A DNA stretch of 64,000 nt. Source: RGIG3009 sp045578425 (GTDB lineage: Bacteria; Bacillota; Clostridia; Oscillospirales; Acutalibacteraceae). The stretch covers positions 20,702 to 84,701 of the forward strand of contig JAZNKF010000013.1 of the NCBI GenBank assembly GCA_045578425.1, given 5' to 3'. The position numbers and the translations under genes are program-made. Each line of letters opens with the position of its first letter. Within the stretch, counting starts at the first letter, position 1. The notes under the pieces were generated by a model. It saw only the letters and a program-made list of their open reading frames with translations, was not told the origin of the DNA and did not search any database. Below are positions 16,887-24,426 of this stretch, one piece after another.

Positions 16887-17159
16887 TTACTTCGTAGTTT
16901 TGGAACCGACGTGACCGCGGAAGGTACGAGTCGGAGCAAATTCGCCCAACTTGTGACCAACCATATCTTCGGTAACATATACCGGGACATGTTTGCGGCC
17001 GTCATGCACTGCGATGGTGTGACCGACAAAATCCGGGAAAATCGTGGAGGCGCGGCTCCAAGTTTTCAAAATGCGTTTTTCGCCGGCTTCGTTCATTTCT
17101 TGAATCCTTTTCAACAGAACAGGCTGTACGAAAGGACCCTTCTTTACGCTTCTACCCAT
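16887..17159 (-). CDS. rpsS: 30S ribosomal protein S19
   Basis: A 90-residue S19 beginning MGRSVKKGPFVQPVLLKRI and containing IFPDFVGHTIAVHDGRKHVP. The C-terminal half has KLGEFAPTRTFRGH. It binds 16S rRNA in the head with S13. Standard position after rplB. Confidence 0.97.
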   Translation of the reverse strand: MGRSVKKGPFVQPVLLKRIQEMNEAGEKRILKTWSRASTIFPDFVGHTIAVHDGRKHVPVYVTEDMVGHKLGEFAPTRTFRGHVGSKTTK

Positions 17160-17180
17160 AAATAATGAATCTCCTTTCGC

Positions 17181-18014
17181 TTACTTGCCGTTGCGGCGCT
17201 TCACGATAAATTTATCAGAAGCTTTGTGATGTTTGCGGGTCTTGTAACCCAATGCCGGTTTGCCCCAAGGCGTAACCGGGCCGGGACGACCGATGGGCGA
17301 TTTACCTTCACCACCACCGTGCGGGTGATCGCAGGGGTTCATGACCGAACCGCGAACGGTCGGGCGCCAACCCATGTGGCGTTTACGGCCGGCTTTACCG
17401 ATTTTCACGTTTTCGTGTTCCAGGTTGCCGACTTGACCGATAGTTGCCATGCAATTCAGCGGAATGTTGCGCATTTCGCCGGAAGGCAAACGAACCATCG
17501 CCATGTTGTTTTCTTTACCGACAAGCTGTGCCATCACACCGGCGGCACGAGCAAGCTGAGCACCTTTGCCCGGGTACAATTCCAAGTTGTGGATAAACGT
17601 ACCGGTGGGGATGTTCGCGAGCGGCAAGGCGTTACCGGGTTTGATATCAGCGCCGGTACCGGCAGTGACAACGTCACCAACCGACAAACCTTGAGGAGCT
17701 ACAATGTAGCGTTTTTCGCCGTCTTCGTATTGCAACAACGCAATGTTTGCGCTGCGGTTCGGGTCGTATTCCAACGTCATAACGGTGGCTTTTACATCCA
17801 ACTTATTACGTTTGAAATCGATAATACGATATTTACGACGGTTACCGCCGCCACGATGGCGAACGGTGATGCGACCGTAGCTGTTACGGCCGGCTTTTTT
17901 TGCCAGAGGAGCCAACAGGCTCTTTTCCGGCGCCACCTTAGACAGTGCGCTGTAATCCAAAACGGACATTCCGCGCCGTCCGGGAGACGTCGGTTTATAA
18001 ATTTTTGTAGGCAT
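17181..18014 (-). CDS. rplB: 50S ribosomal protein L2
   Basis: A 277-residue L2 required for subunit association and peptidyl transferase function. The C-terminus includes RPTVRGSVMNPCDHPHGGGE, with the invariant histidine region, then PVTPWGKPALGYKTR. It begins MPTKIYKPTSPGRRGMS. A 108-base gap with a long hairpin separates it from rplW. Confidence 0.97.
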   Translation of the reverse strand: MPTKIYKPTSPGRRGMSVLDYSALSKVAPEKSLLAPLAKKAGRNSYGRITVRHRGGGNRRKYRIIDFKRNKLDVKATVMTLEYDPNRSANIALLQYEDGEKRYIVAPQGLSVGDVVTAGTGADIKPGNALPLANIPTGTFIHNLELYPGKGAQLARAAGVMAQLVGKENNMAMVRLPSGEMRNIPLNCMATIGQVGNLEHENVKIGKAGRKRHMGWRPTVRGSVMNPCDHPHGGGEGKSPIGRPGPVTPWGKPALGYKTRKHHKASDKFIVKRRNGK

Positions 18015-18122
18015 TCCGATTCACTCTCCTATTTCTTGGCTTTGCGGGGTACGGCCGCTTCTTCGTTTACGAAGGGTACCCCATACGTTGCCGCGACCTC
18101 ATTTCTTACAGGCGGCTATTGA
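18015..18122 (-). other. structured 108-base gap between rplW and rplB
   Basis: This is the longest gap between rplC and secY. GGGGTAC (18046-18052) pairs with GTACCCC (18076-18082) around an inner hairpin CTTCG/CGAAG with a 4-base loop (18061-18074). On the minus strand one frame is open for 28 codons (after TAG, ending AAVPRKAKK then TAG) but has no start codon, so no gene is called. It may be an RNA element or the remnant of one. Confidence 0.4.
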
Positions 18123-18413
18123 TTAAAACATACCGTCGAAGAATTCGATGGTCTTGGAGTCGGGTTTCAACGTAACAATGGCTTTTTTCCAATCGGAAGT
18201 ATAACCTTCGTTACGACCCATGCGGCGAAGATGGCCTTTCATGTTGATGGTGTTAACTTTCGCAACGCGTACGTCGAAAATTTCTTCCACCGCTTTGGCA
18301 ATCTCAATTTTGTTTGCGTCTTTTTTCACGCGGAACGTGTACTTCTTTTCCGGAAGCGCCGCCACCGCTTTTTCGGTGATAACCGGCGCAATAATGATGT
18401 CACGAGCATCCAT
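18123..18413 (-). CDS. rplW: 50S ribosomal protein L23
   Basis: A 96-residue L23 beginning MDARDIIIAPVITEKA and carrying YTFRVKKDANKIEIAKAVE. It is the main docking site for SRP and trigger factor at the tunnel exit. Its ATG overlaps the rplD stop by one base. Confidence 0.96.
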   Translation of the reverse strand: MDARDIIIAPVITEKAVAALPEKKYTFRVKKDANKIEIAKAVEEIFDVRVAKVNTINMKGHLRRMGRNEGYTSDWKKAIVTLKPDSKTIEFFDGMF

Positions 18414-19036
18414 TATGCGTACACCTCCTCAATTTGAGCAACCGCATCTTTCACAACAATGAAAGTATCGCAGTTTAATACATCATAGACGTTTAAGGTG
18501 TTTACCAGTGCGGTTTTGACACCGGGAATGTTCCGAGCCGACAAGATAACCGTGTCGTTCTTTTCGGGAAGTACCAACAAAACTTTTTTCTTTGCTTCCA
18601 ACGCTTGGAGCATGGTAGCAACGGTTTTTGTTTTGATGGATTCCATAGTCAAATCGTCAAGCACTAACATTTCGCCGGCAGCCACCTTGGAGGAGAAAGC
18701 CGATTTAAGTGCTAAACGACGCACTTTTTTGGGTAATACGTAGTTGTAGCTGCGCGGTTTGGGACCGAGCGCAATACCACCGTGAGTCCATTGAGGAGCA
18801 CGAGTGGAACCTTGACGAGCGTGGCCGGTGCCTTTTTGACGCCACGGCTTTTTGCCGCCACCCCGTACTTCGGAACGAGTAAGGGTTGATTGGGTTCCTT
18901 GACGCTGATTTGCTAAGTAATTGACAACGGCGCTGTGCATAACGGTAGCATTAGGAGTGATACCGAAAACGGAATCTGCTACTTCCAAAGTACCGGTTTG
19001 TTTGCCGTTCATGTCAAAAGTAGATACAGTAGCCAT
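18413..19036 (-). CDS. rplD: 50S ribosomal protein L4
   Basis: A 207-residue L4. The extended loop reaching the tunnel includes TRSEVRGGGKKPWRQKGTGH. L4 is the classical autoregulator of S10 operons in enterobacteria. Whether it acts on the leader upstream of rpsJ here is unknown. Confidence 0.96.
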   Translation of the reverse strand: MATVSTFDMNGKQTGTLEVADSVFGITPNATVMHSAVVNYLANQRQGTQSTLTRSEVRGGGKKPWRQKGTGHARQGSTRAPQWTHGGIALGPKPRSYNYVLPKKVRRLALKSAFSSKVAAGEMLVLDDLTMESIKTKTVATMLQALEAKKKVLLVLPEKNDTVILSARNIPGVKTALVNTLNVYDVLNCDTFIVVKDAVAQIEEVYA

Positions 19037-19055
19037 TAGTAAAATCCTCCTTCCC

Positions 19056-19688
19056 TTACGCTTTGACGGAATCGGAGATTAAAATCAAGCCGCCGCGCGG
19101 GCCGGGAACGGCACCGTGGATGGCGATTAAATTGTTCTCCACGTCAACTTTCACAACCTTTAAGTTTTGAACGGTAACACGTTCAGCACCTAAATGTCCG
19201 GCGCCTTTCATTCCCTTGTAAACACGGGAAGGCGAAGAACAGGCTCCCAACGAGCCGGCATGGCGGGCAACAGGACCCGTACCGTGACTTTCCTTCAAAC
19301 GGCTGTGGTTCCAACGCTTGATAGCGCCGGCATAGCCTTTACCTTTGCTGACACCCACCACGTCGACTTGGTCGCCGTTTGCAAAGGTGTCTGCCTTTAC
19401 GATGTCGCCAACGTTGTAAGCGTCGCAATCGTCAAAGCGGAATTCACGAAGCGCCTTTTTGGGAGCTACGTCTGCTTTGTCGAAATGTCCCTTCATGGGT
19501 TTGTTGACCTTACCGACGGCGATATCGCCAAAACCGAGTTGCACGGCTGTGTAGCCGTCGTTTTCTGCGGTTTTCTTTTGAACAACGACGCACGGACCGG
19601 CTTCAATGACCGTGACCGGAACGACATTGCCCTTTTCGTCGAAAATCTGCGTCATGCCGATTTTCTTACCGATGATGCCTTTTTGCAT
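19056..19688 (-). CDS. rplC: 50S ribosomal protein L3
   Basis: A 210-residue L3 starting MQKGIIGKKIGMTQIFDEKG. The central signature GKGYAGAIKRWNHSRLKESH and the C-terminal loop near GAVPGPRGGLI approach the peptidyl transferase centre. It is the second gene of the S10 operon. Confidence 0.97.
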   Translation of the reverse strand: MQKGIIGKKIGMTQIFDEKGNVVPVTVIEAGPCVVVQKKTAENDGYTAVQLGFGDIAVGKVNKPMKGHFDKADVAPKKALREFRFDDCDAYNVGDIVKADTFANGDQVDVVGVSKGKGYAGAIKRWNHSRLKESHGTGPVARHAGSLGACSSPSRVYKGMKGAGHLGAERVTVQNLKVVKVDVENNLIAIHGAVPGPRGGLILISDSVKA

Positions 19689-19785
19689 AGTCTATACCTC
19701 CTTGGTTATTGGTTCCCCACCAAACGGTGTTTGGGAACATGACCTCGCCTTGCAGAACCGAGGATTTTTCCTCGTCAAACCGGCA
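19689..19785 (-). other. intergenic hairpins between rpsJ and rplC
   Basis: Two inverted repeats occupy this gap. GTTCCC (19712-19717) pairs with GGGAAC (19733-19738) around CACC/GGTG (19718-19721 with 19726-19729). CGAGGA (19759-19764) pairs with TCCTCG (19769-19774) around TTTT. No U-run follows in the direction of transcription, so these are not clear terminators. Confidence 0.4.
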
Positions 19786-20097
19786 TTACAGTTTGATTTC
19801 GATTTCCACGCCGGCGGGGAGTTCAAGCCCCATCAGGGCTTCAACTGTTTTGTTTGACGGACGAAGGATGTCAATCAAGCGTTTGTGCGTGCGAGACTCG
19901 AATTGTTCACGAGAATCTTTGTATTTGTGCACAGCACGCAAAATGGTAACAACTTCCTTCTCGGTCGGGAGCGGGACAGGACCGGAAACGCGAGCACCGG
20001 TACGGCGAGCGGTTTCCACAATCTTTTCGGCGGATTGGTCCACCAAGTGATGGTCATACCCCTTGATACGAATACGGATTTTTTCTTTGACTGCCAC
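19786..20097 (-). CDS. rpsJ: 30S ribosomal protein S10
   Basis: A 103-residue S10 beginning (GTG)AVKEKIRIRIKGYDHHLV and containing the signature RRTGARVSGPVPLPTEKEV. It is part of the 30S head and, as NusE, joins antitermination complexes. GTG 20097 is chosen because it follows GGAGG by 8 bases and gives the family length. An in-frame open extension upstream belongs to the leader. It is the first gene of the operon. Confidence 0.96.
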   Translation of the reverse strand: MAVKEKIRIRIKGYDHHLVDQSAEKIVETARRTGARVSGPVPLPTEKEVVTILRAVHKYKDSREQFESRTHKRLIDILRPSNKTVEALMGLELPAGVEIEIKL

Positions 20098-20461
20098 TAA
20101 AAACGCCTCCTTAATTTTTTTTGAGTTGGCGGGCGACGCCAAAACTGCACACTGTGCCGGGTGTTCCAACACTCGTATTTTAAAACCGGATGCCTGTGGG
20201 TTCAAGCCTCCGGGTGCAGTTGTAAGCGTCTTGAAAGACATAAGGCAAAATGTGCGTCGCAAGCACGCCGAAACAGAGTGCAACTCTCTGCTCCGTTCAT
20301 TTCGCTCCTTACAGCTATTCCTTGTCGCCCGGTTTGAAATCGGACATACTCAGCGGAAAAACCGACCGTTTGCGGCCGCAACCTCCCGCGTCATCGCATA
20401 TCGTGCAGTCTGCATGATACGGCAAAAAGGGCATAGTTACCCTACTCCCGCATAATCATGC
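20098..20461 (-). promoter_or_regulatory. structured 5' leader of the S10 operon (candidate r-protein leader RNA)
   Basis: About 360 transcribed bases separate the S10 promoter from rpsJ and hold no convincing gene. Near rpsJ a nested fold is visible: AACTGCAC/GTGCAGTT (20143-20150 with 20214-20221) encloses CCGGA/TCCGG (20186-20190 with 20209-20213) and a GTGT/ACAC hairpin (20161-20172). TTGGCG/CGCCAA (20126-20142) follows, just before the ribosome binding site. Farther upstream are CAGAG/CTCTG (20274-20290), the palindrome TTGCGGCCGCAA (20370-20381) and a 7-of-8 pair stem (20399-20406 with 20412-20419). No U-run terminator is obvious, so translational control or antitermination fits better than simple attenuation. 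Confidence 0.6.
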
Positions 20462-20467
20462 CTAACT

Positions 20468-20496
20468 ATTTTACATCAACCTTTTTGAAAAATCAA
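20468..20496 (-). promoter_or_regulatory. promoter of the S10-spc-alpha operon
   Basis: On the minus strand TTGATT (20491-20496), 17 bases, TAAAAT (20468-20473). The predicted start is near 20461. This is the only sigma-A promoter found by eye upstream of rpsJ, and it sets the long leader. Confidence 0.7.
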
Positions 20497-20544
20497 GTCT
20501 TTTTTTGAGTTTTTTAAAAAATTTTTTTCTATATATTTAAGGAG

Positions 20545-20573
20545 TAGACAAAGCCTTTTTTTTCGTGTATAAT
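20545..20573 (+). promoter_or_regulatory. promoter of the SurA/PrsA-like lipoprotein gene
   Basis: TAGACA (20545-20550), 17-base spacer, perfect TATAAT (20568-20573). It reads rightward into the lipoprotein gene at 20608 and is divergent from the S10 promoter. The stretch between the two promoters is T/A-rich with no gene. Confidence 0.85.
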
Positions 20574-20607
20574 AGGCAACAGTATTTGTCGTATAAGGAG
20601 GACAATC

Positions 20608-21831
20608 ATGAAACTGAAAAAATTCACTTGCGGTATTGCCGCGGTACTCTTAACGGTGTCGTGCCTGTTTGCCGGCGGCTGCTCCACACCCGACGTTGCT
20701 TTAACCGTAGACGGTAAAGTTTACGAAATGGGTGATTACTTGGCGTATATGTATGCCACTATGTTCACCGACCAACAAGCCTATTTATACCTATCTTATT
20801 ATGGTGAAGACGCTTTATCACAAAAAGTAACGTACGGTGAAGATGCCAAAGAAATGACTTTGAAAGAGTACATCATCCAAACTACCAAAGATACCATGAT
20901 TCGTCAAAAGGCATTGGAAAATTTGATGGAAAAATATTCTATCAAATGGGAAGCCGAGGAACTCAAAAAACTGGAAGAAGATATTGCTAAACTCAGCAAG
21001 GACCAATTTCTCCCCCTTGGCTTTACCAATGAGCGTTATATAAATATGTATAAAGCGGTATCGCTCAACGAATCCACTTTGTTCACCGGCTTGTACGATG
21101 ACGGCGGCTTACGCGAAGTTTCGGATGCTGACGAACGCAAATATTTTGACGAAAACTATTTGAGCTATAAAATTATTGAGTTTTCGTTAATGGATGACAA
21201 AGGTGCTGCGCTGAGCGATGCCGAAACTGAAAAAATCAATAAGCAACTGCAAGGTTATCTGGATGCCTTCAACAAAACGGATAAAACCGGTGCCGACTTT
21301 GACGAAGTGTACCGTCAATATTTAAAAGATACCAAAAAAGAAGACACCACGACCACGACTACAACCTCAACCACAACCACAACTACAACTACTACCACCG
21401 CAACAACGACAGCAACCACTACGACCACCACTGCAACCGGTAACAAAGAAGAGGATAAAACCACCACAACCGATAAAAAAGAAGAAGAAAAATTGGAAAC
21501 GGCTACTCGCAACGATGTGGTAATTGACCAAACCATTACTGACGAAGAGTTAATCAAAGCCATTCAATCTTTAAAAGAAGGCGAAGCCGCTATCAAAACC
21601 TACAAAGCGAACGGCACGACCAAAATGGCAGCCTTGATTCTTCGTATGGACCCGGAAGCCGAACGTGAAAAAGACGTGGACTTCTACAAAGACAGCCATC
21701 AACAGACCATTCAATTCATGAAGTATGAAGAATTTGATAAAGAGGTTAAAGAAACAGCCGATGCCCTTTTGAAGGAAGCCGTCTTCAACAACCGCGCTAT
21801 CAAAGCCGGTGACCCCGCACAAATGTTGTGA
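20608..21831 (+). CDS. secreted lipoprotein, SurA/PrsA-like foldase candidate with Thr-rich linker
   Basis: A 407-residue exported lipoprotein. A basic start and hydrophobic core are followed by the lipobox FAGGC, with Cys25 the predicted lipid anchor. Residues 28-240 are charged and helical, resembling the N-terminal chaperone domain of SurA/PrsA proteins (VDGKVYEMGDYLAYMYA; many Lys/Glu helices). A Thr-rich low-complexity linker spans about 247-277. The C-terminal part (about 300-400) could be a second helical or degenerate parvulin region, but no clear PpiC motif was seen, so isomerase activity is not claimed. AAGGAGG precedes ATG 20608 by 6 bases. It would act outside the membrane in folding of exported proteins. 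Confidence 0.6.
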   Translation: MKLKKFTCGIAAVLLTVSCLFAGGCSTPDVALTVDGKVYEMGDYLAYMYATMFTDQQAYLYLSYYGEDALSQKVTYGEDAKEMTLKEYIIQTTKDTMIRQKALENLMEKYSIKWEAEELKKLEEDIAKLSKDQFLPLGFTNERYINMYKAVSLNESTLFTGLYDDGGLREVSDADERKYFDENYLSYKIIEFSLMDDKGAALSDAETEKINKQLQGYLDAFNKTDKTGADFDEVYRQYLKDTKKEDTTTTTTTSTTTTTTTTTTATTTATTTTTTATGNKEEDKTTTTDKKEEEKLETATRNDVVIDQTITDEELIKAIQSLKEGEAAIKTYKANGTTKMAALILRMDPEAEREKDVDFYKDSHQQTIQFMKYEEFDKEVKETADALLKEAVFNNRAIKAGDPAQML

Positions 21832-21843
21832 TAATTTAAAAGC

Positions 21844-21880
21844 AAAAACCGTCAAGGAACAACGTTCCTTGACGGTTTTT
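21844..21880. terminator. bidirectional terminator between the lipoprotein and S41 genes
   Basis: A perfect 17-bp stem (AAAAACCGTCAAGGAAC at 21844-21860 with its complement at 21864-21880) and a 3-base loop, with A-run and T-run on the two sides. It serves the converging lipoprotein (plus) and ftsEX-operon (minus) transcripts. Confidence 0.92.
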
Positions 21881-21886
21881 ATTTTC

Positions 21887-23137
21887 TTATTCAGCAGATG
21901 CAACTGTCGTTGCGGTAGTCGTTGTCGCAGCAGTTGTTGCATTATTCAGCGACACATAATTGCTGTTTTTGAGTAACGTAATCGCCTTTTGTAATTGTGT
22001 ATCTTCCTCGGCTTTCAGCAAATCAAATCGGCTTTGTAATTCATACGGTAAATCCACCGTTTGGTTAGGATATACACCGGCGCTGTGCCATGTTTCGCCG
22101 CTTTGGATACAATACAGTAAACCGGTAGACAAACGTACGGCACCTTTATCCGAAGCAATCGAAAAGTACTCTTGCATAACAGCTTTGCCTTGAGTGGATG
22201 TACCAACAACCGTTGTTTTTTTCAAATCTTGTAACACGGCTGCCAGCAATTCCGCCTCGCCCACCGTGTTGCCGTTTACCAGCGTCACCGTCGGCACCGA
22301 CAGTTCATAATTGTCCGTTGCGGAAAGAACCGTCTTCTCCCCTTTTTTCTCGCACAAAACATAAGGGCCGCGGGGCAACAAATAATCTAAAATTTCGGTG
22401 GCTGCCCCCCATTGTCCGCCGGAATTATTACGTACATCAAAAACAAAATACAAAGCACCCTGTTGTGCCAGCTGATTGTAAACATTTTTAAACTGCAGCG
22501 CGGTAAGAGCGTTAAATTCACTAATACGAATATATCCCACCGTGTCTTGTAACAACTCACCGCGAACACTCACCACAGAATAGGTGTTTGCCGCCAATTC
22601 CTCTGTTTCGGATTGACCGGCTTGTTCAACGGTTATCAGCACCTTTTCCTGGCTACTGAGTGCGGCTTGTACCGTAGCAAACGAAGAACCGGTTACCGCC
22701 TCTTCCCCTATTTTTGTCACAACCGCACCTTTTTTAATACCGGCCAAAGCAGCCGGCGAATTTTCATCAACCGCCGTTACCGTTACGCGGTTGTCTGCCA
22801 CGGTTACTTCCAAGCCGAAGCCGGTGCGATTTCCCGCTAATTTATTTTGCACTTCCTGATAGGTCGAAGGAGAAAGATATTCTGCATAGGAGTCACCCAA
22901 ACCATTGATATAACCTTTTGCTAATGCCGCCCGAAGTTTTTCCTCATCCATCGTGTAATGCTTTCGAGCAGCGGAATCAATTTCATCAATGTAATCGTAC
23001 ATAGCTTGTCTTTGACCTACATCACTGACCAAGGAACTAAAATGCCGCATAGCCAACATCATGGTCCCGGAAACCGTAATGGCGACTGCTAAGAATATCA
23101 AGGACAGTGCCACACCAAGGGAAACTTTTTTGTTCAC
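21887..23137 (-). CDS. S41 C-terminal processing peptidase homologue, catalytic Ser missing
   Basis: A 416-residue membrane-anchored protein with an N-terminal helix (about 5-28), a PDZ domain (about 105-180) and a tail-specific protease domain. The domain keeps DVRNNSGG (234-241), the catalytic-type Lys318 and Gln322 (TQGKAVMQ). However, the site that holds the nucleophilic serine (the second Ser of SASASE in CtpA/Prc) reads TVGEAE, so it is Gly293. The DNA reads GGC there, one transition from AGC. This suggests a pseudoprotease with a binding or regulatory role, although alignment was by eye. The C-terminus is Thr-rich. It is the last gene of ftsE-ftsX-M23-S41, so a link to septal hydrolase control is likely. 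Confidence 0.85.
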   Translation of the reverse strand: MNKKVSLGVALSLIFLAVAITVSGTMMLAMRHFSSLVSDVGQRQAMYDYIDEIDSAARKHYTMDEEKLRAALAKGYINGLGDSYAEYLSPSTYQEVQNKLAGNRTGFGLEVTVADNRVTVTAVDENSPAALAGIKKGAVVTKIGEEAVTGSSFATVQAALSSQEKVLITVEQAGQSETEELAANTYSVVSVRGELLQDTVGYIRISEFNALTALQFKNVYNQLAQQGALYFVFDVRNNSGGQWGAATEILDYLLPRGPYVLCEKKGEKTVLSATDNYELSVPTVTLVNGNTVGEAELLAAVLQDLKKTTVVGTSTQGKAVMQEYFSIASDKGAVRLSTGLLYCIQSGETWHSAGVYPNQTVDLPYELQSRFDLLKAEEDTQLQKAITLLKNSNYVSLNNATTAATTTTATTVASAE

Positions 23138-23157
23138 TTTTTCTCACCCGCTCGTCT

Positions 23158-24375
23158 TTATTTGGGGCAAACAATGTAACCATTTTTTACGGCATCCACA
23201 CGAACACCATCCACACGAACCTCAAAGTGCAAATGCGCGCCGAACGAGTTTCCTGTATTGCCGATAACACCAATCTGCGTTTGTCCACCTACCACTTTTT
23301 GGCCTACCGTCACACTGGGAACATAACGCATATGAGCATACAACGTAACAATACGACGTCCCTTGGCATCTAAGCCGTGGTCTATCATACAGAAATTGCC
23401 GTAACTGTAATGCAATTTTTGCACTTTAATAACCGTACCGCTTGCGGCGGCAACAATCGGTTCACCCAAAGAGCGACCGTTGGAAATATCCGTTCCGCCG
23501 TGCGAGCCACTGCCACGTTTGCCAAAGCCGGAGGAAATCCGTTTTACCGTCGGCGCCGGCCAATACATAGAACCGCCGTAGGTGTCGGTAGGCGGTGTGC
23601 CGTTGAGCAAAGCCGCGATTTCACGGTCCAATTCGTCTTCGGATTTTTTGACCGCCGCCAACCGCTTTTCATAGGTGTTTTGCTGTTTTTCCAAAGCGTC
23701 TCGCTTGCTTTGTGCTTGCTTGTATAATTTGTCCAAGGAAGAAAACTGATTGTCCAAACCGCCTTTAAGAGAAACTAATTCATCCTTGGAAGTTTGCAAC
23801 GCTGCCTTTTCTTCTTCCACTTCTGCCTTTTTGGCAAGAATCATTGCTTTTTCTTGTTCCGCTTTATCGCACAACGCTTTATCATGTGCCGAAACCGATT
23901 CAATTACTTGCGACTTTAACAAATAATCCGTGTAATTATCCATGCTCATTAACAACTGAAAGTCGGAGTAGTTACCCGTTTTGGTAATCGCTTTTAATCG
24001 TTTTTTTAGCTTAACTATAATCGCCGCCAATTCTTGTTCTTTTGCCGTGATTTCGGTGTTTAATTGCGCAATCTTTTTATCTTGCTGTGCAATCTGCGCA
24101 TCAACGGCGTTTATTTGACTTTTATACGTATCAATTTGGGCTTCCAAATTGGTAATCTTCTTTATCAACTGGTTAACTTCTGCTTGTTGGTCCTCAATGC
24201 TGTCTCCCAGTTTGCTGAGCGATGCCTCAATTTCCTTTTGCTCTTGCTGCAACTTTTCTAATTCGTCACGCTTGTCCTCTATTGTATCGGCGTAAACAGA
24301 AAAAGAGAAAAAACAAGTTAAAAACAGTGTCACCACTGCGCAAACAGCGGTAATCCGTTGTAATATATTACGCAT
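23158..24375 (-). CDS. M23 peptidoglycan endopeptidase with coiled coil (EnvC/PcsB-like, FtsEX partner)
   Basis: A 405-residue secreted protein with signal peptide (1 to about 29, cleavage after VYA). A long coiled coil (about 30-245, rich in Glu/Lys/Gln heptads) follows, and then a C-terminal LytM domain (about 290-395). The zinc and catalytic residues are present: SHGGTD, LYAHM and HLHFEV, so it should be an active endopeptidase cutting peptide cross-links. The design matches hydrolases or activators that FtsEX switches on at the septum or during elongation. ATG 24375 follows GGAGG by 10 bases, while an upstream in-frame ATG has no signal peptide logic. It lies directly after ftsX. Confidence 0.88.
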   Translation of the reverse strand: MRNILQRITAVCAVVTLFLTCFFSFSVYADTIEDKRDELEKLQQEQKEIEASLSKLGDSIEDQQAEVNQLIKKITNLEAQIDTYKSQINAVDAQIAQQDKKIAQLNTEITAKEQELAAIIVKLKKRLKAITKTGNYSDFQLLMSMDNYTDYLLKSQVIESVSAHDKALCDKAEQEKAMILAKKAEVEEEKAALQTSKDELVSLKGGLDNQFSSLDKLYKQAQSKRDALEKQQNTYEKRLAAVKKSEDELDREIAALLNGTPPTDTYGGSMYWPAPTVKRISSGFGKRGSGSHGGTDISNGRSLGEPIVAAASGTVIKVQKLHYSYGNFCMIDHGLDAKGRRIVTLYAHMRYVPSVTVGQKVVGGQTQIGVIGNTGNSFGAHLHFEVRVDGVRVDAVKNGYIVCPK

Positions 24376-24426
24376 CGTATGTAGTCCTCCTGTTTTTTTA
24401 CAACCACACATAAGCCAAAACCACTT

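Noticed and set aside
17226..18122. Long plus-strand open frame of about 298 codons opposite rplB
   Set aside because: It is antisense to rplB, has no ribosome binding site and low-complexity His/Thr/Val composition; it is a shadow of the conserved L2 gene.
18015..18122. Small gene in the rplW-rplB gap
   Set aside because: The open 28-codon frame has no ATG, GTG or TTG in frame and no ribosome binding site.
20098..20283. N-terminal extension of S10 upstream of GTG 20097
   Set aside because: The open frame continues by chance through the leader; S10 orthologues begin at the GTG, which has a well-spaced GGAGG.
20098..20461. RNase P RNA, tmRNA or SRP RNA in the S10 leader
   Set aside because: Conserved motifs of those RNAs were looked for by eye and not seen; the position between promoter and rpsJ fits a leader.
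21343..21440. Thr-codon tract as a microsatellite or CRISPR-like repeat
   Set aside because: Codons are mixed and the reading frame is conserved; it encodes a Thr-rich linker. No CRISPR-like repeat-spacer pattern exists anywhere in the window.
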